From positions 124,001 to 188,000 of the forward strand of contig NZ_JABFFR010000001.1 in assembly GCF_013423485.1 (NCBI RefSeq): DNA of 64,000 nucleotides, written 5' to 3'. A program made the position numbers and the translations under genes. Origin of the DNA: Azospirillum oleiclasticum. GTDB lineage: Bacteria; Pseudomonadota; Alphaproteobacteria; Azospirillales; Azospirillaceae. The notes under the pieces are model-generated. The model searched no databases. It saw only the letters and a list, made by a program, of their open reading frames with translations, and was not told where the DNA came from. Below are positions 24,872 through 31,816 of the stretch, piece after piece; position 1 is the stretch's first letter; each line of letters starts with the position of its first letter.

Positions 24872-26545
24872 TCAGAAGGAATAGCGGAGGTTGGCGCCCA
24901 GCGTGAACTGGCGCTCGTCGCTTCGCGCCACCTGGGCAGTCGCGGCGAGGCCAAGTTGAAGGTTCTCCATGGCGCTGTAACGGAAGCCGGCGCCGAGCAC
25001 GGCACCGTTGCGGTCGCCGTCGTCGGAGCGGACGACGTCCCACTCCCACGTCGCGCTGACATAGGCCTGCCCCTTCTCCAAATTGTAGGCGGCCTCGCCG
25101 CCCAACTGGATCTGGCCGAGCCGGGTGGCGTCCGGGCTGACCCGCGCGCCGTCGGAGCTGACGTAGCTGTCGAAGCCCTCGCGGGCCCGGTTGTAGCCGA
25201 CGGTGCCGGTCAGCGTCACCGCGTCGTAGGACTTGAAGGCCGCCAGGGCGGCACCCAGCACATAGCGGTCGGAGCGGCTGTCGCCGTCGGCGATGGTGCC
25301 GGCCAGCGTCGTCTGCTCGATGTCGTTCTGCAGACGGCTCCAGGTGCCCTGGACCGACGCCTGCAGCCAGTCGGTGATCAGGTAGCCGGCGTAGAGCGTG
25401 GCGGAGCCGCCGCGGGTCTGACGCAGGTTGTTGGTGCTTGAACTGCTGAGATGGGCCTGGTCGTAACCGACCGCGAGCCCGACCACGAGCTTCGGCGAGA
25501 TTGCGTAGTCGGCGCCGACGAAGACGGTGTTGGTGTGCGCCTTGTACCGGTTGCTGTCGCCGTAACCGCGCAGGTTGCCGTAGGTGTAGTCCACCCACAT
25601 GCCGATGGCGTTGGCGCCGTTGCCGCCGGACAGGCCGCTCAAGGCGATCATGGCCGCGTTGCCGCCGTCGGCGTTGGCGGCGCGGTAGGTACCGTCCGCG
25701 CCGCGGAGCTGGCGCAGCCGGTTGTTGATGGTGGACACCACGGTACGGACCGCGGCGCGCACCTCGGCCGGGGCGGTGTCCTCGACCGAGGCCTCCTGGG
25801 CGGCTGCCGAGACGGTGGTGGGGTCGATCGGCACGACCTCCACCACCACGCCGTCGCGCACCAGGAACAGGTAGCGGCCTGGCACGCCGGTGTTGGTCTG
25901 CTGGATCAGCGCCGTCACGGTGTTGCTGTCGAGGAAGGCGCCGGCTTCGCCGGAGCCCGGAAGCTCGAAGGTGGCGCCACCCTCCACTCCGTTGGCATAG
26001 CCGGCTCGTGCGGCGTTCAGATCCCACTGGATCTGCTGGTAGTTCAGCTCGATATCGAAATTGCCGGCCCCGGTGTCGGCGCGGTCGATCAGCATGATCT
26101 GGAAGCTGTTGGTGCGGTCGGTCCCGTTGGGGAAATAGCCGACGCCGTTCCAGTTGGCGACGAAGGCGGAGCGGCCGTTCACTGAACCGGTGCCGTACTG
26201 GACAGTGCCGCCGTTGGCCGGGCGGGTGTCCACATCGGACCAGAAGCCGGCGATGATCGGCTGCGCCTGCGCCGACAGCGTGGTCGGCGTGAAGGCCGAC
26301 AGGCCGGATCGGAAGGTCAGGTTGCCGTTGTTGTTGACGTACAGCGACGTCGTGCTGGTTCCGAAGAAATTGGCGCTGAAACCCAGCGGCGTAGCGTCGG
26401 AGAAGCTGTCGTCGTTGCGCGGCAGGGTCGACAGGGAGAAGCCGCTTGTGTCGCGCATCGCCTGCGCGTGCACCGGTTCCGTCGTCAGGGCGGTTGTCCC
26501 CAGCAACGCACCCAGCGCGATCAACCCCTTTATCCCGATCCGCAT
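24872..26545 (-). CDS. NIDO-domain autotransporter/outer-membrane protein
   Basis: A 557-residue surface protein. A signal peptide (about 1-28, ending VHAQA) precedes a nidogen-like (NIDO) extracellular domain (about 50-190): LYVNNNGNLTFRSG, IIAGFWSDVDTRP, and a long beta region FQIMLIDRADTG. After a variable linker comes a C-terminal autotransporter-type beta-barrel (about 290-557) with alternating strands and the typical final Phe (ANLRYSF). NIDO domains are extracellular adhesion modules best known from animals. ATG 26545 follows GGGGAT; the in-frame start at 26590 is rejected because it lacks a signal peptide. Passenger cleavage cannot be judged. Confidence 0.82.
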   Translation of the reverse strand: MRIGIKGLIALGALLGTTALTTEPVHAQAMRDTSGFSLSTLPRNDDSFSDATPLGFSANFFGTSTTSLYVNNNGNLTFRSGLSAFTPTTLSAQAQPIIAGFWSDVDTRPANGGTVQYGTGSVNGRSAFVANWNGVGYFPNGTDRTNSFQIMLIDRADTGAGNFDIELNYQQIQWDLNAARAGYANGVEGGATFELPGSGEAGAFLDSNTVTALIQQTNTGVPGRYLFLVRDGVVVEVVPIDPTTVSAAAQEASVEDTAPAEVRAAVRTVVSTINNRLRQLRGADGTYRAANADGGNAAMIALSGLSGGNGANAIGMWVDYTYGNLRGYGDSNRYKAHTNTVFVGADYAISPKLVVGLAVGYDQAHLSSSSTNNLRQTRGGSATLYAGYLITDWLQASVQGTWSRLQNDIEQTTLAGTIADGDSRSDRYVLGAALAAFKSYDAVTLTGTVGYNRAREGFDSYVSSDGARVSPDATRLGQIQLGGEAAYNLEKGQAYVSATWEWDVVRSDDGDRNGAVLGAGFRYSAMENLQLGLAATAQVARSDERQFTLGANLRYSF

Positions 26546-26913
26546 GCCATCCCCCGATCGTGGCAAGTAACGATTTATGCATCGAACCAATTATCTATGA
26601 CCTGACCAGCCGATGCTGGAAGTACGTACCATAACGATTGCATCGTGACCGTTTCATCCGAAAGTGTTGCTTCCACTTGGCAAGTAATCGACCGCATCCA
26701 CTTAACCGCTACCGGCGCAATCGGGATTGCGTCAAGCCATCACCGATGGTCGCGGTGGGTCCGGCATGCGGATTTTGCGGGACTGTTGCAAGAATCCTGC
26801 ATGCAGGAGCGGAGTCGGTCGCGCGTAGCCAGCCATCTGGGGCGACGCACCATCCTCAGCGTCGGAGCCGCCGGCCCCGACGATCATCCCGGTCCACGGG
26901 TCGGCGGGCACAC
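26546..26913. other. Intergenic regulatory region of the NIDO gene
   Basis: No gene is supported in this stretch. It is noticeably AT-richer than its surroundings between about 26560 and 26740. It holds a direct repeat TGGCAAGTAA at 26561-26570 and 26678-26687, and a short dyad ACGAT-TGC-ATCGT at 26634-26646. These are likely the promoter and operator sequences for the NIDO autotransporter gene, which points left from here. The right part (about 26740-26913) shows nothing recognisable. Confidence 0.5.
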
Positions 26914-26950
26914 ACAAAAGCGCCGCCGCCCCTTGCATGGGGCGGCGGCG
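26914..26950 (-). terminator. Rho-independent terminator of the OmpA/caspase unit
   Basis: A perfect 12-bp GC stem (26921-26932 with 26939-26950) encloses loop TTGCAT (plus-strand reading). Read on the minus strand it is followed by CTTTTGTGTG. It lies 36 bp after the OmpA-family gene stop, marking the end of that transcription unit. Confidence 0.92.
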
Positions 26951-26985
26951 TGGCGAAACCGGGAATTGGACGTCGGGACGGTGCG

Positions 26986-27573
26986 TCAGGAGCCGAGGTT
27001 GGTGATCTCGACCCGACGGTTGACGCCGCTCGCGGGGTTGGCCGTGTCCAGCAGCATCTGCGACCCCAGCCCGATGGTGTCCAGCCGCGCGGCGGGGATC
27101 GAGAAGTTCTGCACGAGATAGTCGCGCACGGCCTGCGCCCGCCGGCGCGACAGGTCGACGTTGTAGTCGGCGCGGCCGGTCGCGTCGGTGTGACCGGAGA
27201 GCTGGAAGCGGAACGGGCTGAGATCCGGCGAGGACAGCGCGCGACCCAGCTCGTTCAGGATCTGCGTCGCCCTGGGCGACAGCTCGGCGGAGTTGAAGGC
27301 GAACTCCACCTGGAACCGCACCCGCGGGCGGGCGGCCGGCGCGGTGGCCGCCGGTGCCGTGGCGGTGGCCGGTGCGGCCGGAGCCGCCCCGGTGCCGAGC
27401 GCGATGCCGCGGGTGCGCACCCCGGCGCCCGGAGCCGGGGGCGGTGCGACCAGGCCGCGGATGAACTCGTCGGCGGTGGTCGCCGCCGGTGGTGCGTCGG
27501 CCGCCATGGCGGTGACCGATCCGAGCGCCAGCGATGCGCCCATGAACAACGCGACAAACGTGCTGCGCTTCAT
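26986..27573 (-). CDS. OmpA-family peptidoglycan-binding protein
   Basis: A 195-residue exported protein. The signal peptide (about 1-24, ending AMA before ADAPP) is followed by an Ala/Pro-rich stretch (about 45-85). The C-terminal OmpA domain (about 85-195) shows VEFAFNSAELSPRATQILN, LSGHTDATGRADYNVDLS and VEITNLG. The key Asp and Arg of the diaminopimelate-binding pocket (HTDATG, LSRRRA) are present. There is no N-terminal barrel, so it is a small periplasmic protein bound to the cell wall. ATG 27573 has a GAGGGGG site before it. It follows the caspase gene and precedes a strong terminator. Confidence 0.9.
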   Translation of the reverse strand: MKRSTFVALFMGASLALGSVTAMAADAPPAATTADEFIRGLVAPPPAPGAGVRTRGIALGTGAAPAAPATATAPAATAPAARPRVRFQVEFAFNSAELSPRATQILNELGRALSSPDLSPFRFQLSGHTDATGRADYNVDLSRRRAQAVRDYLVQNFSIPAARLDTIGLGSQMLLDTANPASGVNRRVEITNLGS

Positions 27574-27627
27574 GACGTGAACCCCCTCGATCCTGATCAT
27601 GGGCCGCGCGGCTTGCGCCGGCGGCGG

Positions 27628-30030
27628 CTACTTCTTGGCTTTGACCGGCTTCTTCGTGGCGGGACCGACCGCGAAGTCGGCCCCGCGGGAGAAGACGGTC
27701 GGGAACTGTTCGCTGTTGGCGTAGCGGAAGGCGAAGATCGGCACCTGGGCCACCGCGTTGTCCAGCAGCTCACGCGCCGTCACCACCCCGTCCGCCGGGC
27801 TGCGGTCGGCCGCACCCTGCAGCGCCTGGAGCACGGCGTAGGTGAAGGCGCCATGGCCGAGCTGCTCGATCTCCACCGCCAGCTGCTCCTTGGCGGTGGC
27901 GGCGAGGATGTGGATGCCGGACTGTTGGCTCAGCGTCTGCAGGTGCTTGCGGTCGGCGAAGCCGTCGAAGGCGCGGTTCAGGGCACCCGACTTGCAGGCG
28001 TCGATGAGGACCAGCACGCGCTGCGCCCCGATCCTGAGGATTTGGTCGCGCAGCTCGCTCGCCGGAATGCCGTCGGCCGTGACCGACTTCACCAGCGCGT
28101 CGCGGAATGCGGTGACGCTGCGGCCGTCGGACGCCGCCAGCTCGAACGGTACACCGCGGCCGAACTCGGTGGGCAGCATATGCCACGTGTCGTTCGCCGT
28201 CTCGCCATGGCCGGCGTAATAGACCATCACCACGTCCTCCGGACGGGTGGACTCGAGCTGTGCGAAGAGCCGCTGGATGTTCGGCCGGGTCGCCTGCCGG
28301 TCGTACAGCTCGTACAGCTTGACGGCGCCGAAGATCGGCTTGGCCCCGGCCTTGCCCCACCCGGTCAGGCCACGCGCGTCGGCGACGGCGTAGTTCAGCG
28401 CGAGCGCCGGGTTGGCGTACTGGTTGATGCCGACGACCACGAGGTGCAGCGTCGGCGGCGGCGCACCCGGCGGCGCGCTGACCGGCACGGTCGCTTCCGC
28501 CGGCAGGCTCTCGATGCGGTTGCCGCCCAGCGCCATCGCGCGCAGGCGGTTGGTGCCCGCTACCAGATCGACGGTGTAGGTCAGCACCCGCACCGGCTGG
28601 CCGCCCCGCGTCTCGTCCCGGCTGGCCGTCAGCCGCGCCGGCCCGACCGCCTTGCCGTTCAGGTAGAGGATCACCGTCTCCAGCCCGCCGCCGCGGTCCG
28701 TCGCGGTGACGGTGACCTGCGCGGGGCCGACGGCTCCGCCGGACGGCGCCGCAAGCTCGACCACCGGCGGCGGCGCGATCCCGGCCTCCACCGGCGGGGC
28801 GTTGGCGGTCAGCATCTGGTTGGGCGCCCGCAACAGCTTCGCCAGCAACCCCGGCTCGTAATAGGGCTCGGCGAAGCTGGGCATCTCGTAGAGTTCCTGG
28901 TCGGCCTGCCGCGCGATGTCGGCGACGCCGCCGTCCGATCCGTCGTAGCGCCCGGCGCCGTCCACCACCGACCAGCCGCCGCGCGTCATGATCATCTGCC
29001 CGACCGCCGCACCGCTGCGCGCGTCCCACAGCCGCCCGCGCCCGTCCGCCCCCGCGGTCAGCAGCCGCTCGCCAACGGCCGGGAACCCGGCGAAGTCCGC
29101 GGCGCCGGCGGAACTCAACCGCGCGCCGCGCGCGTCCCACACCGTCACCGGCTGTCCGGCGCTGCCGGCCGCGACCGTTCCGTCCGGCCGCACCGCCAGG
29201 GTGCGGACCGGGCCGTCGCCCGCCCGCATCGTCCGCTCGGGCGAGGCCCGGCCGCCGCGCCAAACGCGGACGCGGCCATCGGCGCCACCGCCGGCCAGCG
29301 TCGCCTCGTCGGCGAAGGCCAGCCGGGTGAGTGCGGCGCCGTCGGTGGACAGCGTGCCGGCCACGGCCCCGTTGGCGGTGTCGATCAGCCGCACCGTGCC
29401 GTCGGCGCCGCCGGCGGCCAGCCGGGCGCCCGACGGGCTGAAGGCCAGGGCCGCCACCGCCCCGGCGCCGGCGGGCGTGGGGAGGGAGCGGCCGTCCGCG
29501 GTGTTCCACAGCCGCACCCGGCCGTCCGCCCCCGCCGCGGCGACCAGCGAGCCGTCCGCCGACAGGGTCAGCGTATCGACAGCGCCCGCTCCGGTCAGCC
29601 GGCGCAGCGCGGTGCCGGTGCCGGCGTCCCACAGCGTCACGGTGCCGGTCGCGTCGGCGGTCGCCAGGGTGCGCGTGCCGCCGGCGATGGCCAGGGCGCG
29701 CAGCCCGGTCGCCGGTACGACGCCGATCTGCAGGCCGTTTTCCAGATCCCACACGCGTACGCCATCGGCGAACGCGAAGGCCGCGCGCCGCCCGTCGGCC
29801 GACGTCTCCATCGCCAGCACCGGGCCGATGGTGTTGCGGACCACCAGCAACGGGCGCAGCGCGTTCTGCACCTGCCGCCGGATCGCGTCGTTGGTGATGC
29901 GTGTCTGATTGCGCAGCATGGCCTGGGCCGAGGCCGGCTCCGGCGCCGACACGGCGGCCACACCCAACAGGGCCGCCAGCATGCCGATGGCCGGCAAAAG
30001 CGCCGCGGTGCGGCGGCGATGCGTCGTCAC
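27628..30030 (-). CDS. Exported WD40-caspase (peptidase C14) protein
   Basis: An 800-residue exported protein. The signal peptide spans about 1-37. A WD40 beta-propeller follows (about 50-340; repeated blocks such as GTVTLWDAGTG, GRVRLWNTADG, GTVRLIDTANG and RGRLWDARSG), then a beta-sandwich-like part and a C-terminal caspase/metacaspase fold (about 540-770). The catalytic dyad is visible as His608 (YYAGHGE) and Cys679 (LIDACKSG), so it should be active. Caspase-WD40 proteins are a known bacterial group, usually of unknown target. GTG 30030 has a GGAGATGGAAC site. It probably heads an operon with the OmpA gene, whose start is 54 bp further along. Confidence 0.88.
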   Translation of the reverse strand: MTTHRRRTAALLPAIGMLAALLGVAAVSAPEPASAQAMLRNQTRITNDAIRRQVQNALRPLLVVRNTIGPVLAMETSADGRRAAFAFADGVRVWDLENGLQIGVVPATGLRALAIAGGTRTLATADATGTVTLWDAGTGTALRRLTGAGAVDTLTLSADGSLVAAAGADGRVRLWNTADGRSLPTPAGAGAVAALAFSPSGARLAAGGADGTVRLIDTANGAVAGTLSTDGAALTRLAFADEATLAGGGADGRVRVWRGGRASPERTMRAGDGPVRTLAVRPDGTVAAGSAGQPVTVWDARGARLSSAGAADFAGFPAVGERLLTAGADGRGRLWDARSGAAVGQMIMTRGGWSVVDGAGRYDGSDGGVADIARQADQELYEMPSFAEPYYEPGLLAKLLRAPNQMLTANAPPVEAGIAPPPVVELAAPSGGAVGPAQVTVTATDRGGGLETVILYLNGKAVGPARLTASRDETRGGQPVRVLTYTVDLVAGTNRLRAMALGGNRIESLPAEATVPVSAPPGAPPPTLHLVVVGINQYANPALALNYAVADARGLTGWGKAGAKPIFGAVKLYELYDRQATRPNIQRLFAQLESTRPEDVVMVYYAGHGETANDTWHMLPTEFGRGVPFELAASDGRSVTAFRDALVKSVTADGIPASELRDQILRIGAQRVLVLIDACKSGALNRAFDGFADRKHLQTLSQQSGIHILAATAKEQLAVEIEQLGHGAFTYAVLQALQGAADRSPADGVVTARELLDNAVAQVPIFAFRYANSEQFPTVFSRGADFAVGPATKKPVKAKK

Positions 30031-30134
30031 GTTCCATCTCCTCGCTGCCGGATCACCTCCGGCCGCCGATCCTGGACGATCACCGATCCCTGGATTGTAC
30101 ATCATGGGCGCACACCCGTCATGTCGGCCGGCGT

Positions 30135-31814
30135 TCACGGTGCGGCCGAGGGAAGGTCGAAAGCGGGGGGGAGGAAGCGTTCGGCGCACTCCTTCGGTGG
30201 GGCGGAGGAGCCCGGCGCCTCGACGAAAGCCGCCAGGATCCCGCCGGCGCAGGCGCTGGCCCCCAGCACGTCGTGCCCGACGCCCCGGAAGCTGACGGCG
30301 ACCGACCGTGTCAGCGTCCGCCGCAGCCCGTCGACGCGCGACCGCGCCACCAGCGTGTCGTAGGCGCCGGTCAGGATCAGGGCCGGGGCGTCGCTGACCA
30401 CCGGGTCGTAGAAGGACGGATCGACCGGCGGCAGCCCCAGCACCGGGCAGGCCACGTCATAGTCGGTCTCCACGTGGTCCGGCGCCACGAAGGGATGCAG
30501 CGCCGCCGCCTCGGCGCGCGCCCGGCCGGCGTCCACGCGCGGCCGGTTCTCGCGGCAGCCGATCACGAGGTTGAGGCCATAGGCCAACTCGTCCAGTGGC
30601 TTGGCGATGTCGTCGGGCAGCAACACCCGCCGCACCGCCGTCGCATCGTTCGGCAGCCGCCCCGTCGCCATGCGATCGAGCCGGTCGAGCAGGGCGGGCA
30701 CGGCCGTCATGCCGGCCCCGGCGCCGAGCCGGAACCCGACCACCGGGGCCACCGCGTCCCAGCCGACAGTGCGCGCCGCGTCCCCCCCGGCGTCGCTGGT
30801 GCGCAGCAGGAGCGGCCGGTCCGTCAGGGTCTTGGCGAGCTGCGCCACGCTGTTGCGGATGTTGGGGTAGGCGCGCGCGCAGTCCGGCTGCGCGGCGCAA
30901 TCCTCCGCCATCATGTCGAAGGCGCGGCGGGTGTCGCGGAAGCGGTCGAGGTCGAGCCAGGTGGCGTCGACCGTGCTCGGCGAATTGAGCACGAGGCTGC
31001 GCACTGCCGCCGCGTCGATGCGCAGCAGCGCCTGCGCCAGCACCGCCCCGTAGGAGGTGGCGAGCAGGTTCCAGCGCTCGATGCCCAGGGCGTGACGCAG
31101 CGCCAGCAGGTCGCGGGCGCTCTGCCGGGTGTCGAAATGCGACAGGTCGATGCCGGCCGCGCGGAGCGGCGCGAAGCACTCCCGCACCGCGTCGGCCGTC
31201 AGGCCGCCGTACCAGAAGGTCGCCGGGCCGATGCGGTCGCAGCGCAAAGCGGGCGTCGAGCGGCCGGTGCCGCGCTGGTCCACCAGGATCACATCGCGGG
31301 AACGGCGCACCGGCTCCAGAACCTTGCCCATGACAGCCGCCTCCGCGCTGCCGGCCTGGCCGGGGCCGCCGCTCAGCACCAGAAGCGGGTCGGCCACGGG
31401 GGCGGGGGCGAGCGACGGCAGCACCGTGACGAACATCGTGATCGCGGTGCCGTCCGGCCGCTGCCAGTCCAGCGCCGCGTGCAGATGCGCGCAGCGCGCG
31501 GCGGGGCCGGGCAGGGGAAGGGGCGGGCAATCGGCCGGAGTCAGACGCCCGACGGCTGGCCTGACCGGCTCGGACGGGACGGGCGGTGGCGCCATTGCCG
31601 CGGGCGTCGGGGCCGCGGGCGTTCCGGTGGGGGACGTTGTTGGCGGCGCAGCGGCGGGGGGTGGTGCCACCGCCGCCGTCACCGCTGGGGGAGCGTCCCT
31701 CGATCCGTCGCGCAGCATCACGACGCCGCCCGCCGCGAGGGCCAGGACCGCCAGCCCGGCACCGGCGACGAGCGGCCAGCGGCGGGCACCGCCGGCCGGC
31801 GCTCCGGGGGGCAT
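30135..31814 (-). CDS. Membrane-anchored alpha/beta hydrolase (S33-like)
   Basis: A 559-residue protein with a cytoplasmic N-terminus, a membrane helix (about 13-34) and an Ala/Pro-rich linker to about 90. The alpha/beta-hydrolase domain resembles prolyl-aminopeptidase and TAP-like members. It has the oxyanion motif SGGPG (148-152), DQRGTGRS (179-186), nucleophile Ser254 (ATSYGA), and candidate Asp486 (TGAYDTLV) and His514 (GVGHDVLG). It acts in the periplasm. The gene follows the PpkA-like kinase by two bases and is certainly co-transcribed. A peptidase or esterase substrate is inferred, not shown. Confidence 0.85.
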   Translation of the reverse strand: MPPGAPAGGARRWPLVAGAGLAVLALAAGGVVMLRDGSRDAPPAVTAAVAPPPAAAPPTTSPTGTPAAPTPAAMAPPPVPSEPVRPAVGRLTPADCPPLPLPGPAARCAHLHAALDWQRPDGTAITMFVTVLPSLAPAPVADPLLVLSGGPGQAGSAEAAVMGKVLEPVRRSRDVILVDQRGTGRSTPALRCDRIGPATFWYGGLTADAVRECFAPLRAAGIDLSHFDTRQSARDLLALRHALGIERWNLLATSYGAVLAQALLRIDAAAVRSLVLNSPSTVDATWLDLDRFRDTRRAFDMMAEDCAAQPDCARAYPNIRNSVAQLAKTLTDRPLLLRTSDAGGDAARTVGWDAVAPVVGFRLGAGAGMTAVPALLDRLDRMATGRLPNDATAVRRVLLPDDIAKPLDELAYGLNLVIGCRENRPRVDAGRARAEAAALHPFVAPDHVETDYDVACPVLGLPPVDPSFYDPVVSDAPALILTGAYDTLVARSRVDGLRRTLTRSVAVSFRGVGHDVLGASACAGGILAAFVEAPGSSAPPKECAERFLPPAFDLPSAAP

Positions 31815-31816
31815 GG

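Noticed and set aside
26638..30363. A 1241-codon open frame on the plus strand over the OmpA and caspase genes
   Set aside because: Low-complexity antisense composition, no motif, and the minus strand carries well-supported genes with ribosome-binding sites.
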